Below are positions 19,569 to 26,150 of a DNA stretch of 64,000 bases, piece after piece (position 1 is the stretch's first letter; the number at the start of each line of letters is the position of its first letter). The DNA lies in the NCBI RefSeq assembly GCF_030851345.1, contig NZ_JALPNU010000001.1, positions 372,001-436,000 of the forward strand, written 5' to 3'. The stretch comes from Marinifilum sp. D714. GTDB lineage: Bacteria > Bacteroidota > Bacteroidia > Bacteroidales > Marinifilaceae. Position numbers and translations under genes: made by a program. A model generated the notes under the pieces. It did not search any database and had not been told where the DNA came from. It worked only from the letters and a program-made list of their open reading frames with translations.

Positions 19569-19664
19569 ACAAAACAGAGAAGTTTTTTCATAGGTTAGAT
19601 TTTAGGTTAGTAATTAGTGGTTAGAGAAAATCCCAGACTAGTTGGTCTGGGATTATTCTTTTTA
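19569..19664 (+). ncRNA. Small-RNA candidate, unit 2 of 3
   Basis: Expected start near 19569 and end after the hairpin at 19629-19654 (AATCCCAGAC / GTCTGGGATT). It contains TTTTTTCATAGGTTA followed by TTTAGGTTAGTAATTAG and TGGTTAGAGA, nearly identical to unit 1, while the terminator stem has a different sequence. Conserved single-stranded part and varied stem are what one expects of a real RNA family. Confidence 0.6.
19629..19664 (+). terminator. Terminator of small-RNA unit 2
   Basis: Ten-base perfect stem AATCCCAGAC / GTCTGGGATT, six-base loop, then ATTCTTTTTAT. Confidence 0.75.
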
Positions 19665-19732
19665 TAATGGTATCAAGCAATAAAATTATAATTCCTTAAC
19701 ATCAGCTTAAAGCAATTCACTATAAGCAAGCA

Positions 19733-19740
19733 TACATTTG
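19733..19740 (+). promoter_or_regulatory. Promoter element of small-RNA unit 3
   Basis: TACATTTG matches TANNTTTG, 75 bases before the terminator stem of unit 3. Confidence 0.6.
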
Positions 19741-19746
19741 TACTGT

Positions 19747-19836
19747 AAAAAACGCGAAGTTTTTTTCATAGATTAGTGATTTGGGTTACATTTAGTGGTT
19801 AGATTTGAAATCCGGGTGGGGACCCGGATTTTTTAT
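19747..19836 (+). ncRNA. Small-RNA candidate, unit 3 of 3
   Basis: Expected start near 19747 and end at the hairpin 19808-19831 (AAATCCGGGT / ACCCGGATTT) and its T-run. It has TTTTTTTCATAGATTA, GATTTGGGTTACATTTAG and TGGTTAGATTTG; it is the most divergent of the three. Its 3' end touches the stop codon of the convergent gene at 19836. Confidence 0.58.
19808..19836 (+). terminator. Terminator of small-RNA unit 3
   Basis: Ten-base perfect stem AAATCCGGGT / ACCCGGATTT with loop GGGG, followed by a run of six T (partly inside the stem) and ATT. Confidence 0.75.
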
Positions 19837-20642
19837 TAATTTATCTGAACATGAATATGATCGTCATGCCTTACCGATCTGCAACCTTGAAACCTAACTC
19901 TTTTATCATCTAACTTGAGCCTCTGTTTCAAATGCGGCTCAATAAACATCTTTGTGAGTTTTCTTTGACTTAAAATAGCGTCAATTAAAGCATTGGTTCC
20001 ACTTTTAGAAAACTTGATATCATCATTAATCCTTCCAAGGGTCATATATTTTGGATAATCATACTGAAAATATCCTTTTTGCATACAATTTTTACACTGA
20101 TCAACCTCATACCTTAGCGGATTTTCAAACACGCCATATCCACTTATAGACTTGCTTTTGTTTACAATTTGTCCATTAATGTCTTCATAAATCAAACTGA
20201 AATCAATCTTGCAACCATCATTATGACTGAGGTGTGGCAACAAAGGAAAACCATCAAAAAAGGGGAAACAAGCATCTAAGTAGCGGGCTTTTACTTCTGG
20301 ATTCTTTTCAGCTAGGTTTTGGGAAATACTTTGCAAAAACTCATGGGTTTCAGTAGTAACATAGTTACGATTCAATAAAACGGTTGCAAAAGTTGCTGCT
20401 TGCAAATTATTATTATTTCTGATCTTTTCTCTTCCAAACCATGGGGCAACAAATGGAACAATCAGAAAGCTTGCTGTGACATATAAAACTATAAAAATCA
20501 CCAGCCTTTTACCCCAAAAAGATAGTCTAATCTTATTGTTTAAAATGACACTAATTAAATAGATCAATCCGCCTATTTGCGTTATAATGGTTAGAAGGAC
20601 GAATATTATAAATCGACTCAAATATTTTACCAGCTTCATCAT
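19836..20642 (-). CDS. Membrane-anchored protein with a LAS/MepA-like metallopeptidase end
   Basis: About 268 residues from the ATG at 20642, whose ATGA overlaps the stop of the preceding SRPBCC gene; an earlier in-frame ATG at 20687 lies inside that gene and is less likely. Two hydrophobic segments (about residues 8-35 and 40-65) anchor the protein, and the rest would be periplasmic. SHNDGCKIDFSL and the C-terminal RHDDHIHVQIN give an H...D and H-x-H pattern like the zinc site of LAS peptidases such as MepA murein endopeptidase. CKNC forms a possible disulfide. Cell-wall cleavage is an inference. It is the last gene of a leftward run. Confidence 0.55.
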   Translation of the reverse strand: MMKLVKYLSRFIIFVLLTIITQIGGLIYLISVILNNKIRLSFWGKRLVIFIVLYVTASFLIVPFVAPWFGREKIRNNNNLQAATFATVLLNRNYVTTETHEFLQSISQNLAEKNPEVKARYLDACFPFFDGFPLLPHLSHNDGCKIDFSLIYEDINGQIVNKSKSISGYGVFENPLRYEVDQCKNCMQKGYFQYDYPKYMTLGRINDDIKFSKSGTNALIDAILSQRKLTKMFIEPHLKQRLKLDDKRVRFQGCRSVRHDDHIHVQIN

Positions 20643-21082
20643 TTCTCCAAATACTCCTTTAATCTCTGGTTGATAAAATACTTCCAACCACCTTCACAAC
20701 TTTCACGTCTGAATTCGGGAACATCATTAGAGAAAGTTTCTATTCCGACGGCTGTCACTCTAATTTTGCAGCCTTCATTTTCTTCGAATAGTTCATAAGT
20801 TACCATGGCAAGCCCATCATATCCTTCATATTCCCATTGGCAAACCAATTTCTCGTTTGGAACCACTTCGCAAACTTTCCACAGGTGCATAAACTCACTT
20901 TCTCCAGCATCCACATTAAATTGGGTAGTAAAACCAACTTCTGCCTTATGATTTGGCATCTCAGCAAAGAACCATTTTCGCATTTCATTGGGGTCGGTTA
21001 TGGCCTTCCAAACTTGTTCTTTGCTTTTGGTGAAGCTTTGTTCTGTAATTATTGGAGTGTTATCCTTATTCGTCATATGCAA
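20639..21082 (-). CDS. SRPBCC/AHSA1-domain protein
   Basis: Encodes 147 residues (145 if the second Met is used). It matches the activator of Hsp90 ATPase homologue 1-like branch of the START/SRPBCC fold: TKSKEQVWKAITDPNEMRKWFF at the N terminus, a central KVCEVVPNEKLVCQWEYEG and a C-terminal helix with CEGGWKYFINQRLKEYLEK. These proteins bind small hydrophobic ligands; most bacterial members have no known role. It is cytoplasmic and translationally coupled to the next gene. Confidence 0.8.
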   Translation of the reverse strand: MHMTNKDNTPIITEQSFTKSKEQVWKAITDPNEMRKWFFAEMPNHKAEVGFTTQFNVDAGESEFMHLWKVCEVVPNEKLVCQWEYEGYDGLAMVTYELFEENEGCKIRVTAVGIETFSNDVPEFRRESCEGGWKYFINQRLKEYLEK

Positions 21083-21126
21083 ATTTTTATTTACTCCTTT
21101 ATTCTAAATAGCTAAAGAAATCTTAT

Positions 21127-21549
21127 TCAATACTTCAACTTAATCTCGATCAACTTCTCAATATCCCTTAGTTGAGATTCATCGGTAATTTCAATTCTTA
21201 CACCTCTGCCTTCGGCATATTTCTTCGCATTCGAAAGGTCTGTTTTAATGCTTTCAGCAATATCTGTCTGCATAATTTCATCATAAGCTTTTTGTCCGAA
21301 AACAAAAGCTACCAAAAAGCGATTCTCTCTTGGTAAAAAGTAGAGAATGGCTCTTTTCTTATCTTTTATGCGAAAGCTCCATCCATAGTTTTTACCAGGA
21401 TAGTTCCATTCCTCTGTTGCATTAGGGTATTTCTCGTAAACCAAATTGTAAATCCGTTCCCACAAGGGATACAAATCGCCTAATTGATCGCCCACATCAT
21501 TTAATGTGGGCTTTATGGCTTTGTCGGGGAAAATGCTAATATCATTCAT
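21127..21549 (-). CDS. DUF3788-type protein
   Basis: Encodes 140 residues. The pattern DQLGDLYPLWERIYNLV, NYPGKNYGWSFRIKDKKRAILYFLPRENRFLVAFVFGQKAYDEI is that of the DUF3788 family, small cytoplasmic proteins of unknown function that are distantly like YdhG/DUF1801. No catalytic residues are recognised. It is in a leftward gene run, 44 bases before the SRPBCC gene, a family often found beside it in such runs. Confidence 0.7.
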   Translation of the reverse strand: MNDISIFPDKAIKPTLNDVGDQLGDLYPLWERIYNLVYEKYPNATEEWNYPGKNYGWSFRIKDKKRAILYFLPRENRFLVAFVFGQKAYDEIMQTDIAESIKTDLSNAKKYAEGRGVRIEITDESQLRDIEKLIEIKLKY

Positions 21550-21560
21550 AGCTTTCTGTT

Positions 21561-22220
21561 TTATAATTCAGCCAATTGTTCTTCAGTGATCTTACGAAAA
21601 GCAAATTTATATCCTTCGTAGCCTGCAATACCATAAAATAGAATATCCATTACACTAAATGTTTCCATCATTACATCCAAAGTTAACGAGTAGTCAAACA
21701 TTACCAATGTTTGCATAAGCGTTAATCCCTCGGCGTTGGCTACATAGCCAATTATGCTAAAAAAGTTACCCAACACACAACTCAAAATCGCAATTATTCC
21801 TCCAGATATACCAAATACCTGATCCATACCTTTTCCTGTATAACGCATCGAGAAACCTACTCCAGCGCCAATTGCCAAAGCCATATAACCAATTTGATAA
21901 TTGGTTGCTACCGTAATCATTCCCCACAATATGGCACCAACAATTCCAACAAATGATCCAGCAACAATTGCCATTGGCAGGTTCTGTTCCATGCGTAATT
22001 TTTCAACTTGTTCTTCGGTTAAATGAATGATCACCTCTCCATTTTCATCCACTTCCGTTTGTATGTTTGTCAATTCCACTTCCGGATCGGAACTAAAGTT
22101 TGGACATTCATTCTCGAAATTAGCATGCTCATTGGTTAAGGTACAAACCAATCCTTGTTGTAAATCCATTTTTCGGTTTGTACACTGCTTGCATAGTACC
22201 AATTGCTCTTCTCTTGTCAT
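21561..22220 (-). CDS. Membrane protein with an N-terminal cysteine cluster
   Basis: Encodes 219 residues. The first 40 carry four cysteines, C-x2-C at CKQCTN, then C in LVCTLT and C in ENECPNF, probably a small zinc-binding knuckle in the cytoplasm. After an acidic linker ending HLTEEQVEKLRMEQNL, residues about 80-205 contain three to four membrane segments, including AIVAGSFVGIVGAILWGMI and GIIAILSCVLGNFFSIIGYVA. I recognise the layout from other Bacteroidota hypothetical proteins but know no function. Confidence 0.65.
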   Translation of the reverse strand: MTREEQLVLCKQCTNRKMDLQQGLVCTLTNEHANFENECPNFSSDPEVELTNIQTEVDENGEVIIHLTEEQVEKLRMEQNLPMAIVAGSFVGIVGAILWGMITVATNYQIGYMALAIGAGVGFSMRYTGKGMDQVFGISGGIIAILSCVLGNFFSIIGYVANAEGLTLMQTLVMFDYSLTLDVMMETFSVMDILFYGIAGYEGYKFAFRKITEEQLAEL

Positions 22221-22307
22221 AGTTTTAGGGGGTTAAGTTTTATAATTTGGGTTTGTTAATTTTTCTTCGTTTTGGGGCTGTTAAAAATTATAGTAGTATT
22301 CCATTCA

Positions 22308-22763
22308 TTACTTTTTACGTTCATAGTAAGTAACAGGTCCATCCACATAGGATTGGTTGATGATTAAGGTATCATTTTCGGTAGAAAAATAGGATTCCGT
22401 TCCCTTATTGATGACCAAAACCAATGTAGAATCACTATTGGCATCCATCGAGTTATCGATTCTGTACTTTAGCAGGTATGGATACTTGTGACTCAACACC
22501 TCATCTCTGTAATACTCCACCGTATCGTTGGTTTTGAATACAATCTTTTCCTGGTATCCTTCTGATTCGGGCGTAAATTCGCTTCGTGTGCGTGGACTTT
22601 CGGTTTTTATCCACTGCCACTCTCCCTGCAGCGATTTGTAGGCCTCATCCAAGGCATTGTACACCAATTTTTCATCGGTACAGGCCATGGATAGGTATAC
22701 GATACCGATTAAGGTAATCAGGTAGGTAATTTGGTTTTTTGGGGTAATTGCTTTTGGTATCAT
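22308..22763 (-). CDS. Hypothetical lipoprotein, possibly lipocalin-like
   Basis: Encodes 151 residues. A hydrophobic segment ends in IGIVYLSMACTDEK, a lipobox with the cysteine at about residue 28. The mature part starts SLQGEWQWIKTESP, like the first strand of lipocalin-like domains in Bacteroidota lipoproteins, and goes on with alternating strands to VDGPVTYYERK. No catalytic motif is seen. In an uninterrupted state it would follow the coiled-coil gene at 23886 by about 40 bases; the RAYT element now lies between them. Confidence 0.6.
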   Translation of the reverse strand: MIPKAITPKNQITYLITLIGIVYLSMACTDEKLVYNALDEAYKSLQGEWQWIKTESPRTRSEFTPESEGYQEKIVFKTNDTVEYYRDEVLSHKYPYLLKYRIDNSMDANSDSTLVLVINKGTESYFSTENDTLIINQSYVDGPVTYYERKK

Positions 22764-22800
22764 GCTAATGAATTTTATTGATTCTACTAATTTAAACCAT

Positions 22801-22863
22801 CTAGTTCTTTTCTACCAATCGAATATGTTTCAAATTTTCTTTCATTCCATCTTGCCCATTACT
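22801..22863 (-). pseudogene. Orphaned 3' end of the gene split by the RAYT element
   Basis: Beyond the left REP, the minus strand reads in the same frame S-N-G-Q-D-G-M-K-E-N-L and on to a stop at 22801-22803. Placed after ...IADIAEGS of the gene at 23485-23886 it restores a continuous protein of about 149 residues, and the stop then sits 38 bases before the next gene. Both junctions carry GGTAGTA. This is the displaced C-terminal coding end. Confidence 0.6.
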
Positions 22864-22864
22864 A

Positions 22865-22885
22865 CCGCAAGTCTGTGACTTGTGG
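22865..22885. repeat. REP palindrome, left copy
   Basis: CCGCAAGTC-TGT-GACTTGTGG; forms a hairpin with one G-T or mismatch pair. It is the exact reverse complement of the right copy at 23461-23481. Confidence 0.75.
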
Positions 22886-22896
22886 CTATAACAACG

Positions 22897-23442
22897 CTAT
22901 ACCAGCACAATATCTATTAATCCTGTCCCATCGGCATAATCAATTGCGCTACTATACTTGTATTCGTGACATTCAACAACAAATCCTTCTTCCACGGGAT
23001 TATTGTGTAAATAATTTAGTTTCTGATCTAAAATCTTATTATCCGATAATTCAATAGGATTATTGTTCTGTTGCCAAAACTGAATGTTTTTGTTGTTCCC
23101 ATTTTTCTTTCCTGCTCGCTCAAACATCCACAACATCCAATCTTTACGGCTTTCTCTTGGATTCTCTCGAATAGCCTTAATGATCTCCTTTGAGGTATAT
23201 TTTTTTAGATCTCGAACAATATCCTGCATCTTATCTTGTTTAGTGCCAATGATCATATGCACATGACTGGTCATAATTACCCAACCATATACTATTAACC
23301 CCTTATTTTTAATACAATAATTTATACTATCCACAAGTATGTCCTTATACTGTGGCCTAACAAATACATCTATCCAATGTACCGTAGCAAAACTTATGAA
23401 ATACCTACTTTCTTGATCTCTAAATTTATAATTTCGACTCAT
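22897..23442 (-). CDS. REP-associated tyrosine transposase (RAYT, Y1 family)
   Basis: Encodes 181 residues of the IS200/Y1 HUH transposase superfamily, RAYT branch. The HUH motif is SHVHMI with histidines at about 60 and 62, preceded by IVYGWVIMT, and the catalytic tyrosine is Y82 in LKKYTSKEI. The C-terminal WQQNNNPIELSD and KLNYLHNNPVEEGFV (Y-I/L-H-x-N-P-V) are typical of the family. Such enzymes cut single-stranded DNA at REP palindromes and are usually domesticated rather than highly mobile. It stands between two inverted REP copies and no other ORF is in the element. Confidence 0.88.
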   Translation of the reverse strand: MSRNYKFRDQESRYFISFATVHWIDVFVRPQYKDILVDSINYCIKNKGLIVYGWVIMTSHVHMIIGTKQDKMQDIVRDLKKYTSKEIIKAIRENPRESRKDWMLWMFERAGKKNGNNKNIQFWQQNNNPIELSDNKILDQKLNYLHNNPVEEGFVVECHEYKYSSAIDYADGTGLIDIVLV

Positions 23443-23460
23443 TGGTATTTTTTGTTATTA

Positions 23461-23481
23461 CCACAAGTCACAGACTTGCGG
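23461..23481. repeat. REP palindrome, right copy
   Basis: CCACAAGTC-ACA-GACTTGCGG; exact reverse complement of the left copy at 22865-22885. Its right edge is four bases from the present stop codon of the interrupted gene. Confidence 0.75.
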
Positions 23482-23484
23482 CAG

Positions 23485-23886
23485 TTAGGGGTTTGTACTA
23501 CCTTCGGCAATATCGGCAATTGCAGACATTAAATTCTCATCCTTACGATATGCATATCGAAAGGTATGAATCAGTTCCGATTTCAATTCATTGGCTTTCT
23601 CCTGAATATCGGCCCACGAATCCTCGGCCTGATTGGCCTTGTGTTGGTCCTCTACCCATAATGACTGTACTTCGCGACATGCACCAATTCTGGCCTGCAA
23701 ATCGTCAATTTGTACTTCGGTAACATTTATTGTGGCAAGTTCTGCAATATCGATTCTGGCACATCGAGCCATATCTTCTGCTTCCTGCAAATAAATGTTT
23801 ACGGGCATTGTAATTGCCACTATACTTTCATCTTCCACAGCCTGAATCTTTTCTTTCAAAGCTGTTAAATGATCAGTATTACTCAT
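23485..23886 (-). CDS. Helical hypothetical protein, C terminus replaced by the RAYT insertion
   Basis: Encodes 133 residues, almost entirely charged helix (LTALKEKIQAVEDES, ARIDIAELATINVTEVQIDDLQARIGACREVQ, DIQEKANELKSELIHTF), so a coiled coil is likely. No signal peptide. I do not recognise a function. The last three residues, TNP, and the stop come from sequence next to the right REP; the natural end appears to be the orphaned fragment at 22801-22863, which would give about 149 residues. The truncated protein lacks only about 19 residues and may still work. It is the first gene of the leftward run ending at 19836. Confidence 0.6.
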   Translation of the reverse strand: MSNTDHLTALKEKIQAVEDESIVAITMPVNIYLQEAEDMARCARIDIAELATINVTEVQIDDLQARIGACREVQSLWVEDQHKANQAEDSWADIQEKANELKSELIHTFRYAYRKDENLMSAIADIAEGSTNP

Positions 23887-24262
23887 TTTGTAACAAGTTT
23901 TAGTTTTATAAATGTTTGTTGTAGTAACTTCTGTGTAAAGAAGTAATGAGAGGGTGGTTTGTATACAACATTGTCCGCAGGCAATATTGTTTGTGCGCTT
24001 GGTACCATCGAATAAAGAATTTTATTGATACTCCTTACTTTACAATAGTATAGTTAAAGCTAAACATTTTAATTAACACTATAATGTTAAAAAATCTTAA
24101 AATATAACTCATACCCAAAGAGCATTGCATGTGAATTTTTAAATTTTCGCTCAAAATTGTAAATTCGCTACGCTGTTAAAAAGAGAAGCATCACCTTGAT
24201 TCCCTCGAAAAAAGACGGCGAATAAAAATTCAAGTTTTAATCCCTAAATAAAATTTAAACAC
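23887..24262. other. Divergent intergenic region
   Basis: Lies between the leftward coiled-coil gene and the rightward FKBP gene. It holds an imperfect palindrome near 23966-23992 (ACAACATTGTCC / GGCAATATTGT) and AT-rich sequence; promoter elements matching TANNTTTG exactly were not found (TAAATTCG near 24163 on the plus strand is one mismatch off). Confidence 0.5.
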
Positions 24263-25084
24263 ATGAAAAGAAGTAGTATCATTCTTGCTTTTTTAGCTGT
24301 TATTGTAATTTTTAGTGCATGTAATAAAGTACCTCGATCGGGTAAATTAAAGTTTAAGAACAGTGTGGATAGTGTAAGCTATGCATTGGGTTATATCGAA
24401 GCGAATAACTACAAGCAAAGTTTCGAACGCGTGCCTTTCCAAATGGATACTGCCGCTATGGTTGAGTTTGCCAAAGCTGTTGCAAAAACAAAACTATCGG
24501 AAAGATATGTGGAGTTCAGAAAAAATCAGTTCGAAGGCTTAAACGAGGATATTTTTTACAAAGGATTTCTGAACGAGTTGGCATATGGCAAATCGTATTT
24601 CACAAAAATGAGTGCCGATATGTATTTAAACAAAATTTTTAAAGAAGTAAAAACCAAAAAAGACTCTCTTAAAAAAGAGGAAGGAAAAGCCAACCTGGCC
24701 AAAGGGAAAAAGTTTTTAGAAGAAAATAAAGCTCGCGAAGGAGTAATCGAAACCGAAAGTGGCTTACAATACGAAATTATTAAAGAAGGTACGGGTAAAA
24801 TTGCCAAGTTAACCGATAGAGTTAAATGTGTTTACCACGGAACTTTAATCGATGGTACGGTTTTCGATAGCTCGAAAGAGCGTGGCGATACTACTGCTTT
24901 TGGTGTAAACCTTGTAATTAAAGGTTGGACCGAAGCGCTACAGTTAATGCCTGAAGGATCGGAATGGAGATTGTACATTCCTGGTAATTTGGCTTACGGT
25001 GAAAATGGGAACCAAAAAATTGGCCCAAACGAAACCTTAATTTTCGATATCAATCTGGTTGAAGTGGTTGAAAAGAAAAAATAA
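24263..25084 (+). CDS. FKBP-type peptidyl-prolyl isomerase lipoprotein
   Basis: Encodes 273 residues. MKRSSIILAFLAVIVIFSAC is a lipoprotein signal with the cysteine at residue 20. Residues about 30-150 form the helical dimerisation part seen in Mip/FkpA-type proteins (SVDSVSYALGYIEANNYKQ). The FKBP domain follows, from about 165 to 270: VKCVYHGTLIDGTVFDSS, VIKGWTEALQLMPEGSEWRLYIPGNLAYGE and LIFDINLVEV, with the drug- and proline-binding aromatic residues present. It should act as a periplasmic or surface folding helper. Single gene with a terminator. Confidence 0.92.
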   Translation: MKRSSIILAFLAVIVIFSACNKVPRSGKLKFKNSVDSVSYALGYIEANNYKQSFERVPFQMDTAAMVEFAKAVAKTKLSERYVEFRKNQFEGLNEDIFYKGFLNELAYGKSYFTKMSADMYLNKIFKEVKTKKDSLKKEEGKANLAKGKKFLEENKAREGVIETESGLQYEIIKEGTGKIAKLTDRVKCVYHGTLIDGTVFDSSKERGDTTAFGVNLVIKGWTEALQLMPEGSEWRLYIPGNLAYGENGNQKIGPNETLIFDINLVEVVEKKK

Positions 25085-25110
25085 GATTTACGATTATAGA
25101 TATTGATAAA

Positions 25111-25137
25111 GGGATGCCTATTGGTGTCCCTTTTTTA
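25111..25137 (+). terminator. Terminator of the FKBP gene
   Basis: GGGA and CC pair with GG and TCCC around TATT (25111-25130), followed by TTTTTTAATT. Confidence 0.7.
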
Positions 25138-25669
25138 ATTAATAATTAGCAATGTGTAATGAATAATTGTTTTGATTTGAATCGCCTGATTTTCCATCTA
25201 TCTGTAACACATTCATTCGCCTGTTTGACTTTTGCACTATTCTACCTTTCTACTATTCCACTTTTAGGTAGCTGAGCGGAGTCGAAGCTCCACTTTTACT
25301 ATTCTTTCAAGTCACTGGCTAAAGCCAAGTGACAAAGGAAAAGAAAGTACCTAATTGGACGTTTTGACCATTCGACTGTTGAACTTTACATGTCGCGAGA
25401 AACCCAAAAGATGTAATAACGAACCAAGTCGCGACAATTAAACTAATCATCATTACCCAGGGTGGCATTCGTTTCACTCATTTACCTTGGGCTACAAAGA
25501 TATTGCTCCTACAGAGCAAAATTCTCTAATCACCCCTATACATAATTAAACCATTCTACTTTTCTACCATTCTACTTTTCTACTTTTCCACCTTCCAAGT
25601 GACACAGGAAAAAAAAGTGCTTAATTGGACGGTTTAACTGCTCGACTATTAGACCGTTTGACTTTTTCT
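25138..25669. repeat. Gene-free patchwork of short intergenic repeats
   Basis: Contains several repeat-like pieces: a GCTGAGCGGAGTCGAAGCTC block (25271-25290); a stem AAGTCACTGGCT / AGCCAAGTGAC (25310-25332); a segment at 25325-25384 that recurs diverged at 25595-25654 (both CCAAGTGACA..GGAAAA.AAAGT.C.TAATTGGACG); inverted GTCGCGA / TCGCGAC (25392 and 25426); a CCCAGGGTGGC ... ACCTTGGGCT inverted pair (25455-25493); and GCTCCTACAGAGC (25504-25516). No reading frame is supported. Confidence 0.6.
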
Positions 25670-25689
25670 TACTACTAAAATAGAACTTT

Positions 25690-25705
25690 TACTATAAAAA
25701 TAGTA
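25690..25705. promoter_or_regulatory. BlaI-type operator
   Basis: TACTA-TAAAAA-TAGTA, a perfect inverted pair with a six-base spacer, the same geometry as the operators at 25723, 31149, 31163 and 31191. It lies upstream of the promoter of the first BlaI gene. Confidence 0.6.
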
Positions 25706-25722
25706 GGATTTAAAAACCATTC

Positions 25723-25738
25723 TACTATATTTGTAGTA
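25723..25738. promoter_or_regulatory. BlaI-type operator over the promoter
   Basis: TACTA-TATTTG-TAGTA; with flanking TC and GA the palindrome extends to seven bases per arm (25721-25740). It covers the -7 element TATATTTG at 25726-25733, so a bound repressor would block RNA polymerase. Confidence 0.65.
25726..25733 (+). promoter_or_regulatory. Promoter element of the first BlaI-BlaR1 module
   Basis: TATATTTG matches TANNTTTG and lies 27 bases before the ATG at 25760, inside the operator. Confidence 0.55.
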
Positions 25739-25759
25739 GAATTATAATCGAAATTGTAT

Positions 25760-26149
25760 ATGGATATCAAATCACTTACCAAAGCAGAAGAGCAAATCAT
25801 GCAGATTTTATGGCAGTTACAAGATGGTACTGTAAAAGAAGTAATCGAAAATTTTAAAGATTCGAAACCTGCATACACCACTGTAGCAACCGTATTAAGT
25901 GTGTTGGAAAAGAAAGGATTTGTAAAACATCGTAAGGTAGGAAACACAAAGGTGTTTACTCCTATGGTAAGTAAAACTGATTATACCAAAGTACAATTCT
26001 CGTCGCTCTTACGAAACTACTTTAATGGTTCGTTTCCGAAAATGGCAAGCTTTTTTGCCCGCGAAAACGATTTGGATATCTCCGACTTGGAAAATATCAT
26101 GAAACAAGCCGAAGAGGAAATGAAACAAGATCACGATAAAAACGAATAG
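25760..26149 (+). CDS. BlaI/MecI family transcriptional repressor
   Basis: Encodes 129 residues from the ATG at 25760 (a TTG two codons earlier is less likely). It matches the Penicillinase_R winged-helix family: LTKAEEQIMQILWQL, TVKEVIENF, PAYTTVATVLSVLEKKGFVKHRKVGNTKVFTP, with a C-terminal dimerisation helix after RNYFNGSFPKMASFFARE. BlaI dimers bind inverted repeats and are inactivated when the partner BlaR1-type protease is triggered. Its own promoter is overlapped by TACTA-N6-TAGTA sites, suggesting autorepression. The partner starts one base after its stop codon. The C-terminal part resembles the repressor at 30752-31123. Confidence 0.9.
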   Translation: MDIKSLTKAEEQIMQILWQLQDGTVKEVIENFKDSKPAYTTVATVLSVLEKKGFVKHRKVGNTKVFTPMVSKTDYTKVQFSSLLRNYFNGSFPKMASFFARENDLDISDLENIMKQAEEEMKQDHDKNE

Positions 26150-26150
26150 T

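Larger units (their letters stand above)
22865..23481 (-). mobile_element. REP-bounded RAYT element (617 bases)
   Basis: Perfect inverted copies of an imperfect palindrome (arms CCGCAAGTC and GACTTGTGG, loop TGT) stand at 22865-22885 and 23461-23481 and enclose one RAYT transposase gene. GGTAGTA (minus strand) occurs at or close to both ends, at 22860-22866 and 23496-23502. The element sits at the 3' end of a small gene in a leftward run. Confidence 0.75.

Noticed and set aside
22860-23502. GGTAGTA at both ends of the RAYT element as a target-site duplication.
   Set aside because: HUH/Y1 transposases do not normally duplicate target DNA and one copy is 14 bases from the REP, so I treat it as shared junction sequence, not as a true duplication.
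23883-24008. A 41-codon minus-strand frame overlapping the start of the coiled-coil gene by ATGA.
   Set aside because: Composition is unlike a protein of this genome (MVPSAQTILPADNV...), it reads through an imperfect palindrome, and no promoter or known motif supports it. ATGA overlap alone is weak.
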